A stretch of DNA of 64,000 nucleotides. It comes from Stemphylium vesicarium. Lineage: Eukaryota > Ascomycota > Dothideomycetes > Pleosporales > Pleosporaceae. A program made the position numbers and the translations under genes. The notes beneath the pieces are model-generated. The model made no database searches. It saw nothing but the letters and a program-made list of their open reading frames with translations, and had not been told where the DNA came from. Every line of letters starts with the position of its first letter. The first letter of the stretch is position 1. The stretch is taken from contig QXCR01000039.1 of NCBI GenBank assembly GCA_004380135.1, forward strand, positions 1 to 64,000, written 5' to 3'. Of this stretch, positions 1 to 9,341 are shown in pieces.

Positions 1-1065
1 TGTGCGCTTGAGAGTGCCTGAGCTCTTATCCGCCAGACAGCATGCCTCATGCCACTTACTGTACTGACACACTGCATGGAGCATCCAAAGGTCTCCATTG
101 TAGCAGCGTTCATTCCTCTCTCTTAGCTGCACCAGGTCCATGCCTATTCGGTAGAATAGACGATTAGCTGGCTTACTTTGAGCTCTCCTGCTTACACATC
201 TGTGAAGCTTTGTCTCTACACAGACTTCACAGTCTGTCCATGTCGGAGCAATTCCCTGCTCCTCGACACTAATACCGATCACATGATCGTTCAAGTGCCC
301 AACTGCTTTTCGGCTGATATGGCCGAACATCCGGTGCGCTGTCTCCTGACTAACGCTGAGATCCTTCCTCGGTTCCTTCGAGGGCTTGGTGTATCGAGTA
401 GCGTACACTGAGAGTAGATCCGGCTCAGCTTTCTGATCTTTCTCCACGTCGACGAGCCAGTGGCCGTCCCTGTACTGAAGTAGACAGACGACGTTCAAGG
501 CCTTCTTCTGGTACAGACAGTCCCTGCCTGAGTCAAAGTGGATGCCGAGAGATCTGCTCCGCGACAGACCAACGACGCTCGTGAAGAATCCAGGGATGTA
601 CGCCACCCACGTGAGCTTCATCTGTCCTTCTCCAGTCGGAGTCTTGACTTGTATGTACGTCTCACCCCACTCTTCGACTTGAGCCAGGACACCACCAGCG
701 TATACACAGTCGGAAGGTCCACCTTTCTTGGTCGTCGTCCAGTCAGCTCCTCTCATATTCGTGACGTGGCAGTTCGAACCAGGATCGAGTATCCACCTCG
801 TGAGCAGTGGTGGAGCTGATAGTCCCGTAGCTGCAGCAGTCTGCAGCACGGCATTGACGTGTGGCTTATCGCGCGCTGGCTGTCCATCGTCCATACTGAT
901 CATAGGCGAGCTCTGGATCTCAGCCTGCGGCTTCATCTTCTTCTTGAGGCCCTTTTCTGTCACTCTTAGTGCGTTGGCCATTGAGTTCGTCGTAGGGCTG
1001 TCTCTAAGCTCTGTAAATTTATCCTGGATTGCCTTGTCTAGCCTCCAACCCTTCGTCCGAACTAA
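1..1065 (-). CDS. Copia pol polyprotein, N-terminal part (protease, GAG-pre-integrase, start of integrase)
   Basis: The minus strand stays open from base 1065 to base 1 in the same frame as gag, directly after the TAG at 1066-1068. About 355 codons are visible. A protease-like motif WILDPGSNCHV lies near 768-800; the usual D-S/T-G is D-P-G here. It is followed by a GAG-pre-integrase zinc region with HRMFGH near 320 and CEVC near 215. The integrase core then begins with YRIGMDLVQL near 130-150, which holds the first catalytic Asp. The window edge cuts the protein soon after. No start codon is needed if this is made as gag-pol, by readthrough or in copies without the stop. It is a retroelement protein by family; the exact clade is not determined. 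Confidence 0.85.
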
Positions 1066-1971
1066 CTAGTTAACGTACGGGCAGTTCTCGAATTTGTGGT
1101 TCTCTCCATCAAGACACTTTAGTATCCATAGCCCTGAGCGTGTGCGAGCTCCTTGGTTATTACTACTGCCTGCTACTTCGAGTGTAGCAAAGGTTCCAAG
1201 TCCTAACGCGATCGGCCGTGTACGTCGGTAGTACGATCTAAACTCCGCGATCAAATCTGCGATTAGCGGAAATTCTTCATCCTTCTGTTCTTTCTTGATA
1301 AGGTCCTGTAGCTGAGTAGCTGCCCAGCTATCGTCCAGGCCTCTAATCGACAGAATGAACTCTTCCTGCGCTCTGTTGCCAGTCGTCTCCGGCATCTTGG
1401 CCTCCGTGAGGAGTCGGGTGATCGTCACCCACTCGTCGAACCATGTGTCTAAGTTGGCCGTCTTTGGCCTCGTACAGACTGCTCTGTACTGAGCTCTAAG
1501 CTGATGATTCCTCTCTCCGATCGATGGACAGAGGTGCTTCTTCAGCGTCTTTAGCTGATCGTGAGCGCTAGCGCAGCTTAGGATCAGGTCTAGGTGTTTG
1601 ACGTCAATCGTCTGCACAATCTCTAGGCTTAGGTTTCGGAGAGCCTTCTCCTTCGCAAGCCACCTAGCCTCGTCGCGATCAAATCGTCTAGCCCATGAGT
1701 TGTACGTCGCGAGCTCTGTCGCTGTCAAGTCTGGGATATCAATCTGCTCGTCTGGAAGAGGAGTTCTAAATCTCCTCACTTCTAGTTCTTTTGGTCTCTC
1801 GTCTTCCAGCTTCTTCAGCCTCTCTGGCGAAAGATCTGGATCGACGTATTCCCACAGACTATTCCGGTCTGCGGAGATCTTCCTCGTGAACAGCCATTTC
1901 GACCAGTCGTCTGGCTTTCGGAGGGTAACTGACGCTCTCGTCACCTGCATTTCGTGCTCTTGAGTTGCCAT
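1066..1971 (-). CDS. Copia gag (UBN2-type capsid polyprotein)
   Basis: This is a 301-residue protein starting at ATG 1971. The N-terminal half is charged (KPDDWSKWL is typical of fungal copia gag), followed by a helical capsid region of UBN2/gag-polypeptide type containing LDTWFDEWVTITRLL and EEFILSIRGLDDSW. The C-terminus ends in a degenerate zinc-knuckle-like CLDGENHKFENCPYVN just before a TAG. In related fungal elements this knuckle continues straight into pol without a stop, and here the frame after the TAG is also open. The product would form virus-like particles that package element RNA. The start is 117 bp inside the LTR edge, leaving a short leader with the primer site. Confidence 0.85.
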   Translation of the reverse strand: MATQEHEMQVTRASVTLRKPDDWSKWLFTRKISADRNSLWEYVDPDLSPERLKKLEDERPKELEVRRFRTPLPDEQIDIPDLTATELATYNSWARRFDRDEARWLAKEKALRNLSLEIVQTIDVKHLDLILSCASAHDQLKTLKKHLCPSIGERNHQLRAQYRAVCTRPKTANLDTWFDEWVTITRLLTEAKMPETTGNRAQEEFILSIRGLDDSWAATQLQDLIKKEQKDEEFPLIADLIAEFRSYYRRTRPIALGLGTFATLEVAGSSNNQGARTRSGLWILKCLDGENHKFENCPYVN

Positions 1972-2070
1972 AACTACCTAGCTGAATATGCTCCCAGTGA
2001 TAAGTGTCGTCGTACTAATAGCTTGTCTGTTAGCTATATATATATTAGGTGAACGCAGTGATTAGTTAAA

Positions 2071-2088
2071 GGCTTCCGGGCTTATAAC
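2071..2088 (-). other. Primer-binding site, initiator-tRNA half type
   Basis: Immediately inside the LTR, the minus strand reads GTTATAAGCCCGGAAGCC. This resembles the Drosophila copia primer site GGTTATGGGCCCAG, which pairs with the anticodon-side half of initiator tRNA-Met. The similarity covers GTTAT, GCCC and a following G. The position directly against the LTR end CCGTTACA is correct for a primer site. The tRNA assignment is by analogy. Confidence 0.5.
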
Positions 2089-2241
2089 TGTAACGGTGTG
2101 AGGAGAGGGAGAGGACTGCGCTGTCATTGTATAGCTACGAAAGTGGGCAGCTATATACGTGTGTGGGATGATCAAGTGTGGTAGCGATAGCCGTACCCAA
2201 CTCGTACCAGAGTGGATCTTGGCAAGGCCCAAACCGTCACA
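2089..2241 (-). repeat. 5' LTR of the copia element (153 bp)
   Basis: On the minus strand the repeat opens TGTGACGGTTTGGG and closes CCGTTACA, giving the TG...CA ends of an LTR with a short imperfect inverted terminus (TGTGACGG against TGTAACGG). A TATA-like CGTATATAGC lies near its middle. The length is short but within the copia range. The partner LTR is outside the window, so identity between LTRs, and hence insertion age, cannot be judged. Confidence 0.75.
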
Positions 2242-3155
2242 TCTATGAATCCTTACATCCCATAAGGTGTGAGATCCGACTATTACCGCTTTGAGCTACA
2301 TTCCAGAACAAACAAACTACTACTTCTCATACCCAAGGTCGAACGTGAGATCGACGGCAGGTATGTTCCTATACGTATTAGAACACAAGTGTTCAAGGGA
2401 AGCAAGCAGTAAGGAAAACTAGACATGGATATCAACAACAAAAAACGCAACCAATGATGTCGTATCAGCTGACTCAAGTCGACCCAAAGGCCGTAGAGTA
2501 GCCTGGGTATAGAACGCCAGGATATGCCGCAGAACGCTGACAAAACTTTTCTTATCCACTTTCCATGTCCTTTCCAACTGGTCCGGTTGGTTTTAAATCC
2601 AACGCTCGCGCTGCTGCATGCAGACGTCATTCCAAGCAGTCCACAGATATGCATCTCCAAATGCCTGCTCCGTCTCATCTTTATGATGAGAAAGTCCTCG
2701 CGGGTATGTCCTTCCCGTCTATTTCTTTTCTATTCCTTGCATTCCCATCTCTTTCTACTGTCATCCCACCAACCAAAGCGCAGCATGGACATGAAGGCGA
2801 ACGTAAATGGGATAGCGACCATGGTCCCCCTCCTAGGATGCGAATGACGCTCTCCTAGAATCAGAAACCACATCTGCTTTCCTCATTCACACCCACATCC
2901 ACACCCACACTACAAGCTCACCTCAGAAGTGAAGAGCGCGCTGTACAAATGAGTACTGCACATTCCTTTCTTCCGGGTTCGCTTGCAAGCGACATTGGTG
3001 GTAAGGATGAACAGGTGTCCAAGCGAAACTATACCCAACCATACAAGACGAAAAATAGAAAAGGAAACATCGGAGACGCGTTGTGTAGAGCCCTCGGAAC
3101 AACTCGAACAACAGCCATGAGCGCTGGATGTAAGGAAATCGACACTCGAATCAAT
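2242..3155. other. Intergenic, no gene seen
   Basis: This stretch lies between the LTR and the 3' end of the minus-strand gene at 3156. Open frames here start at non-ATG codons, overlap each other on both strands and resemble nothing I know. A CA-rich run (CACACCCACATCC type) lies near 2888-2912. The right part is probably the 3' UTR of the neighbouring gene. Confidence 0.5.
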
Positions 3156-5124
3156 CTACTTCTTCGCCGGCGACCTAGCCCGCGCATCCCGCGCAGCCGG
3201 CGCCTTTGCGATATCCTGAGGCCTTGACGACGCTGGTGGAGCTGATACCTTGCGCTTTGAAGCCGATGGTACTGCGGCGTTGTCGGTCTTCTGTGGCAAG
3301 ATCGCGCTCGTTCAGCGATATTGGGGCTTTGGAAGCGAGGCGGGAGCTCTTGCGTACAGTGGCCGGGGCGATGGGTATGAGAGACTCTCGGTGTGCGCGC
3401 TTACTGGTTGCAGGGGCGGCGTCGTTGTCGAGCATCTCGGCGTCGCTGGGTGCGGCTTCAGGCGCGGGTGTAGGCTGGGGCGGCTGCATGGTCGGCTGCT
3501 CGGGCTCGGCCATGTCTACGTCGTCGTTGGCAGGAGCCTGCTGCACTGGGGAAGGAGAGGGCCTGGTGACTTCCTCAATGGCGGCCTGGATTTCATCATC
3601 CGTCATGACTTCGTCTTCCTCAGTGACGTCGTCGAGCGCTGCATTGGAGGGACCGGGAGCAGACGTAGCGGTTTGAGTGTCAACAACGTCCCTCTTGTCC
3701 TCTTCGTTGCCGCCTACATTGCTACCCTCTGGCGCCTCGGTTGGCTGGACCGATGCTTGTTGACGCCCAGGCATCCTCAGTTTGATAGCTGGTCCACCGC
3801 TAGGGGTAAGCAGGCTCGCCTTCTGCACTTGCCGGTATGAGCCTGGAGAAATGCCCCCGCTGCATCGACGGGCTTGGTCAGTCTCCAACCTTTTGGCCGG
3901 CCTGGGTGTCTTGATGTCGTTGCTAGCGTCTCTAGATCGCTTCGCAAGTAGAGGTGGGAGATCTACTCTTTTCATCCTCGCGTTGAAGTCTTCGGGAGTG
4001 ATCTCATCCTTGAAATGCGATTTCACAGAAGCTTTGTCTGTGGTTTGGTGGGATGAGCTTGGAGTTGAAGTGTCTTGTGGTGTGGAGACGGCTTGGTTGG
4101 TGGGAAGGTTCTTTATTGGCGACACCCCAGAGTTCGAAGCATGCTCTTCAGTTGCGGGAGGCGGAGAAGCAGATGGAACATGTGGTGGTGAGCTTCCATG
4201 TTCGGCTGGCTTATCGCGGTTCGCAAGTGGTGAAGACATTCCAGGCGGGCTGGCGTTAATATGGGGAGAGCCGTTAGCTGATGATGGCTTGGATCGCGGC
4301 GTAGAAACCAGATTGGCCATTCTCGAGAAGAAAGCAGGTCTGGAATTCGAGCCTTGAAGCTCCTTCAGCTTCCGCTCAGCTCGTTGGCGCCGCTTGGTCT
4401 CTTCATTGAGCTGTTTGGTCTTGTCGTCGATTCGCTTCTGAAGATCTTCCCGTTCCTTGTTGTTCTCTGCGATATCTTCGGTTTGCGCAGCATCAAGGTC
4501 CCGAGATTGTTGGATTTCCTGGAGAAGTTCGGCTTCCCTAGTCTGAGCCACTTCCTTCTCACGGCGTAGCTGATCCAACATCTGTTGGTCGTTTGTGTAC
4601 GCCTCCTCTTGCTTCTGCAGTTGCTCACGTAGAGTGGCATTTTCAGAGCGAACCCTCTTCAATTCAGTCTCCCCAACATCAGAGTCGTCGTCTGCAGAAG
4701 TATTATCGTAAGCTTGTAAGAGGGCTCCAAATTGAGGGCTCTCTTCGACATCCTCGACGTCGCCCGCATCATCAGTCGGTGCACCCCTGGTTTGTAGGTT
4801 GTCGTTTTTCTCTTCGATAAGCCTTTTTGCGGAATGCACCTCCTTGCGTAGCTTCGCGTCAGTTCGCAGCTTCTTATTGAGCCAGCGGGCAATACTTCGC
4901 CATCGTTTAGGCTTCAAATCTGCTGGTAACGGCGTGGTTTTGCGGGCAAGGCGAGCCAAAGTCGCACCTGCTCCTGCAGTGATAGCTAGACCCAGCGCCC
5001 AGTGAATAGCGGAGTAGTCGACAGGTGCTACTTTGCTGTATACAACAATATAGGCGGCGACCGTATCGCTGAGGAGAGTCTGGGACAACAGAGAGGATCG
5101 ATGTGACAGTAGATTCGCTTGCAT
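3156..5124 (-). CDS. Hypothetical coiled-coil, Pro/Ser-rich protein, two exons
   Basis: I do not recognise this protein. Exon 1 is 5124-3358, the intron is 3291-3357 and exon 2 is 3290-3156, giving 633 residues. The 67 bp intron has donor GTACGC, a CTGAAC branch-like site and acceptor GCCACAG. Without it the frame ends in an unnatural GAGCAGCAG tail at 3175; with it the protein ends in a basic SPAKK. The N-terminus has two hydrophobic stretches (DTVAAYIVVYSKVA and HWALGLAITAGAGATLA), so it may sit in a membrane. A coiled coil follows (about residues 165-270), then long Ser/Pro-rich disorder with acidic patches. The start is uncertain: ATG 5124 is in frame, but ATG 5254 opens another frame (MSSTPKST) that could join through a very short intron. 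Confidence 0.7.
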
Positions 5125-5254
5125 GGGCGAAGGCAGTGGTGATAGAGGTGTGGGTTGCCATGGCGGTATGTTCAGCAGCTCGAAAGCCTTTGCCAATCAT
5201 TCCCAAGCCGCTGAGGGTAGTAGTTGCAGCGGTGGACTTTGGGGTCGATGACAT

Positions 5255-6006
5255 CTTGGTCGCGGATCCCACGCCTCGCCTAGTATCAGCGGCGTGCGGT
5301 GGGTTTGGGGGTGTTGTCTTCGTCTTGATTCGCGTTAGCGGCGGGCTGGAAAGTTGTCTGGTACCGTGTGGTCCGATACTCGTGATAGCCTAGTGTCGTG
5401 GATCACTATGGGAATGCAGTCGCCGACAGCTATTTCGGTTGCCATTCGTGCTTTCGCGCTGGTTGAAGCCGTGTGGGTGATGAAGTTGTAAAAGAAAAGA
5501 AAGCGAAAGTCCCGCGGTGAAGCACTTTATATCCGCAGGAGCGCGCTGACCGTGCGGTGACGTATTTGGGTAGCAAGATTGGTGTTGATTCTGTTTGTTC
5601 ATTGGCCGATTCGCAGGCAGACGAGTGAAAGGGAGTGGGTTGCGGTCGCATCCGATATGTGACCCGTTCAACACCTCAATACGGTTATCGAACATTCGGA
5701 ATCCGAGAGCTAGAAGGCTCCTAACATCAAGAATAGGGAAGTAAGAGGCCTGTGGATATATGCTTGGAGTTACCCCTGGAAGATGCGATGCCGTGAGGTG
5801 GGCGCGGCGAAAAAAAGGACGAGACAGAGGGTCGACAAGCGGGATACTGACGTTGAGAGGTATGATAGGTTTCAAAGGGATACAAGTATCGTGTAAATAT
5901 ATTATTAGATTGAGAGATTACGTACTAAAGCTACGTGTGACCCCATGGGTTGAGCGCACAATGGGGCCAACACTTCCAAGTTCAATCCCATGCTTGCTGC
6001 TGTTGG
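5255..6006. other. Intergenic, upstream region of the coiled-coil gene
   Basis: No coding frame with an ATG start and sensible composition was found. It probably holds the promoter of the minus-strand gene. The part near 5880-5990 is more AT-rich than its surroundings and borders the probable solo LTR. Confidence 0.5.
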
Positions 6007-6364
6007 TGTTACGGACCCTTACCGCAGACAGAGGCCGCGGCGGTGTTCATTTCTATACCGTACACAGCGATTGTCAAGCCTGCTTGCAGATGCTGCAATG
6101 CCGGTGCGATGTCAGGAGTCGCATCGTTTGTCACAATTCCAAGGGAAAACACCCGAAAAGCAACCCGCTGTCTTTTTGTGGAGGTTAGTGCAAGTAGTGC
6201 GCATGCAGGAAGAATTGAACTGAGGTTGTATTGTGTGAGGCTACAAACAGAATATGTAGGTTGGTGACTGCAAACAGCGCTAGTCCTAGATAGGCATAGC
6301 TCGCTAAGGTGAGTAGCCGCGAGGAGGTGAAGAGGAGGAGCAGTAGAGACCCCAAACCGTGACA
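6007..6364 (-). repeat. Probable solo LTR of a copia-like element (358 bp)
   Basis: On the minus strand it opens TGTCACGGTTTGGGG and closes CCGTAACA. The LTR at 2089-2241 opens TGTGACGGTTTGGG and closes CCGTTACA. Shared termini at both ends and the TG...CA structure point to an LTR of a related family, although the lengths differ (358 against 153 bp). No internal retroelement sequence adjoins it and no 5 bp target duplication is visible (GTTGG left, CTTTT right), which fits an old or recombined copy. It ends 35 bp from the stop codon of the next gene. Confidence 0.5.
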
Positions 6365-6399
6365 CTTTTTGACAAGACCCATTCCTGTAGGACGGCGCA

Positions 6400-7373
6400 T
6401 TACTTGCTCTTCTGTCCCCACCAAGATTCTGCCTCTTCAACCTTCCACGCATCGTACTCTCCTGCAGCGCGCTCGATGACTGCTTGCTCGGCCGCGGCCT
6501 GCCAAGTCTTAGCCAAATGGCCATTTTTCAGGTCTTCTTTGAACTTGGCGACATCGGTGCGGAAGCAGTCATTTGCCAACGTGAAAGCTGGCGGGCGGGT
6601 GTCTTCTGCCTCGCCAGCCTTGATCTTAGTCAAGAGAGCCTGGTTCTCAGTATCCTCTGGAAGCATTGAGACAAGGGTGCTCTGCTGCTCTGCGCTGAGA
6701 CTTGTCCAAGCCGAGCCTTCAAGAAGCATATGCTGTTTGACGTTAGTTTATCGGTAATACCGGGAGTGACCACACTTACGTAGATGTCAGCCTTCACTAG
6801 GCGACTGGTGGAATTGGTGGTGATGAAAACGGGATCAAAAACCTTGCTCGATCCCTTTTTGGTTGGGTGAGCCTTGGGTGTAGTTTTCTCCTCCAAATCT
6901 TCGAAGCGCTCAGGAGCTTTGCGGTTGCGCGAAGGCCGCGACCTGGTAGGTGGTGGTGCAACAGCTTTCTTAGGTGCAGGCTTCTTTGGAGCAGGGGCCT
7001 TTCTGGCAGTCGCTCCGCCATTTGTTTTACCGTTTGCCTTGTTGACAACACGCCTTGGGGGTGGCGTACCAAAGGCCGGCTCGTCGTCGTCATCATCGTC
7101 TTCCTCGCGGGCTCTTTTGGGGCTTTGCCTTGCTGAACGCTTGGCGCTCATGTTGGAAGTTGGAGCATTTGACGGGACCAACGGAGGCGTCTGCACCTGC
7201 TGTGTCTGGATTGCAGAGTCGAGAGATGCCGTACTGGCCAAATCGACCTCAGGCTGAACCATGGCTGGGGTTGAATCCTGAACAAGAGCAGTTGAGCCAA
7301 TGGGGGAGAGGTGCTTAGGAGGAGAAGCTGGAGGAGAGGAAAGAGGCGATGAGTTTGCTTCAGTTTGTGCCAT
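6400..7373 (-). CDS. Asx-homology (ASXH/DEUBAD) domain protein
   Basis: Exon 1 is 7373-6780, the intron 6733-6779 (47 bp, GTAAGT...CAG) and exon 2 6732-6400, giving 308 residues. The start is ATG 7373; the upstream in-frame codon is TTG. The first 170 residues are Ser/Pro-rich and basic with NLS-like runs (KRAREED, RKAPERFED). The exon junction restores a continuous ADIYHMLLEGSAWTSLS, the start of an Asx homology domain, which continues through EQQSTLVSMLP, FRTDVAKFKEDLKNG and the C-terminal EAESWWGQK. In animals this domain (DEUBAD, in ASXL) activates the H2A deubiquitinase BAP1. Fungal members are nuclear proteins of unclear partner. A chromatin role is inferred from the domain. Confidence 0.85.
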
Positions 7374-8449
7374 TTTTGCTTTCTTTCTTGGTGGTGTCAA
7401 AAGACGGGCGTTGGTTTCTTGGTGTGGTGGATTGGCCGTGTTTTCTCCAGGCGAGACGACTGTCGGTTGGATGTGCTCTGGAGGAGTAATCTCGAATTTA
7501 GAGGGGGATCTGGGCTTATATATCAGATTGAGAAAGCTGGTGCGTGGGAGTTGGTGAGGGCTGGTCGAGACTCGCTAGTGACGCGGACAATGGGATAAAT
7601 GTTCTCAACGTTATTAAGCGCTTGGCATGATGGTTTGAGAAGCGCTCTCACATGAGGGTACAATAGCAATTGCGCGCTTGGCATGGAACGAAGTTGTTCC
7701 GAAAAGACGGCCTTTGTATATGGTGAAGGAGAGACATGGATGGACCGCGAGAAGGAATGATGCAACATACCGTACAGGTAATGACATATTGTCAGCGCGA
7801 GATCAACCTGGGCAGTACGGAATCAATGTGGATATTGCCCACACACGGACGCGGCACTTGGTCGTGATGGTGGTGTCGACAGTTGCCGCGAATAGTCGGG
7901 TCGGTGGTTCAAGGTCCGAGGGCAGCAGGTGTTGGCTTACACAGAGGGCGATAGGCAATGGGGGACGGCTTGTTTCGCAGAATGGCGCGATTAAACAGTC
8001 AAGTCCAGGGTTAGGAGCGTGTTCTGCTGGCTAAGTGGCTGAAGTGGAGGAGGCGTAGGGAAGCAGCAACTGGACAGTAGCTCTTCATGTTGGTCGAGGC
8101 GTTGTGCTGCTGAGGCTATACGGGAAGCCGCAAAAGCGCTGGTGTGACTCGATAACTTTGTCTTTCCTTCGTCTTCTGCGCATCGAGTAAAGTCTCATTG
8201 AGGTCACTGATGTTGACGCATTCATCGACAAAGCCATGTCTGGTGCAGCCGTGATGGTCGTTGGCATGTCCGTGCACTCTCCCGCGTCCTTTCCGCATCG
8301 TCATGTCTGGCTGTCTGGGTGCATCGACACCGACACGTAGCCTCTATTTCTGTCTTCTGACCCCCACCACAGCCTAATATCCAGCTTTCTGGCAAAGCAC
8401 ACGATTCTGTATACCAAAATAATCTTGCCATCCTCTCCGCGCCGCAAAA
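7374..8449. promoter_or_regulatory. Divergent intergenic region, ASXH gene / SEC22
   Basis: About 1.08 kb separates the two start codons, so promoters for both genes should lie here. The left 130 bp are Pro/Lys-codon-like leader of the minus gene. No other supported gene, RNA or repeat was seen. Confidence 0.5.
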
Positions 8450-9341
8450 ATGATCAAGCACACGATGATATCCCGGCTTGACGGTTGGTAGCTGCTCTCC
8501 TTTTGGCAGAGGCAGACATACTGACCCATATGCAGGCCTATTATTGACCGCTTCCGTCGACGAGGAACAGGTATTGCCGCCTCCATACAGCGCCGCGCGC
8601 GTAAACCATCATCCTGGCTCACAATTCCTAGTCCGATGCCGAGTTCAACGAGGTCAAGAGTAAGGTGAAGCTCGTCCAGCGCCGCCTAAATCGCAACTCG
8701 GAGCAGCAAGCAAGCATAGAGAGCGGCAACTACACATACCAGTAAGCGCGCTCATTATCACCTCTCTCCGCCAACTCAGCAACCTCGAGAAATTATACTG
8801 ACCCCTCGTTGCCAGCTATCTAATCGAGGGCGACCTCTGCTTCCTCTGCATTTGCGACAAATCTTACCCGCGCAAACTCGCCTTTACGTACCTGTCTGAC
8901 CTTTCCCGCGAATTCACAACCACCTACCAACCTCAACAATATCTCTCGCCCACGTGCCGCCCTTATGCATTTGTCGAGTTCGATACCTTCATTCAGCGCA
9001 CAAAGAAGACATACCAGGATTCACGAGCGACGCAAAACTTGGACAAGCTGAACGATGAGTTGAAGGACGTCACCAAGGTCATGACCAAGAACATTGAGGA
9101 TCTTCTGTACCGCGGGGACAGCTTGGAGAGGATGGGCGATATCTCAAGTCGGTTACGGGAGGACAGTAGGAAGTACAAGAAGGCGGCTGTCCGTATCAAT
9201 TGGGAGCTATTGCTGAAGCAGGTAAGCTGCACACACAATCATCGCGTCATGATAAGTTGAGTTACTGACCACACGCAGTACGGACCTGTTGGTGGTCTGG
9301 CTTTCATCATCATCGTCTTCATCTGGTGGAGATTCTTTTAA
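8450..9341 (+). CDS. SEC22: ER-Golgi v-SNARE Sec22, five exons
   Basis: Exons are 8450-8483, 8536-8570, 8632-8741, 8816-9221 and 9279-9341, all joined by GT-AG introns of 52-74 bp. The 215-residue product is close to yeast Sec22 (214). The first two exons are only 34 and 35 bp and together encode the conserved start of the longin domain (ISRLDGLLLTASVDEEQ). The longin fold continues through ESGNYTYHYLIEGDLCFLCI. The SNARE motif (about residues 130-190) has the R-SNARE zero-layer arginine at R159 in LLYRGDSLERM. The last exon supplies the C-terminal anchor GGLAFIIIVFIWWRFF. It works in vesicle fusion between ER and Golgi in both directions. Confidence 0.95.

Larger units (their letters stand above)
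1..2241 (-). mobile_element. Ty1/copia LTR retrotransposon, 5' part, cut by window edge
   Basis: The element runs leftward out of the window. From right to left it shows one LTR (2089-2241), a primer-binding site, gag, and the start of pol up to the first catalytic Asp of integrase. Copia order (protease, then integrase ahead of reverse transcriptase) is supported by protease and GAG-pre-integrase following gag directly; reverse transcriptase, RNase H and the second LTR would lie beyond base 1. Coding capacity is intact except for one in-frame TAG between gag and pol. The base composition is not AT-biased, so heavy repeat-induced point mutation is unlikely. The left target-site duplication cannot be checked; the right flank begins TCTAT. 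Confidence 0.9.

Noticed and set aside
178..1069. Several plus-strand open frames over the retroelement pol
   Set aside because: They begin at non-ATG codons and are antisense to a continuous copia pol frame with recognisable motifs.
1..2241. Repeat-induced point mutation of the retroelement
   Set aside because: The frame is open for more than 650 codons with one stop, and the sequence is not AT-rich, so at most one change could be of this kind.
2283..2847. Overlapping open frames on both strands right of the LTR
   Set aside because: There is no ATG start in good context and no family resemblance, and both strands are open only because stops are scarce by chance.
5970..5990. GTTCAATCCC resembling a tRNA T-arm next to the solo LTR
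   Set aside because: No acceptor, D or anticodon arm could be folded around it.
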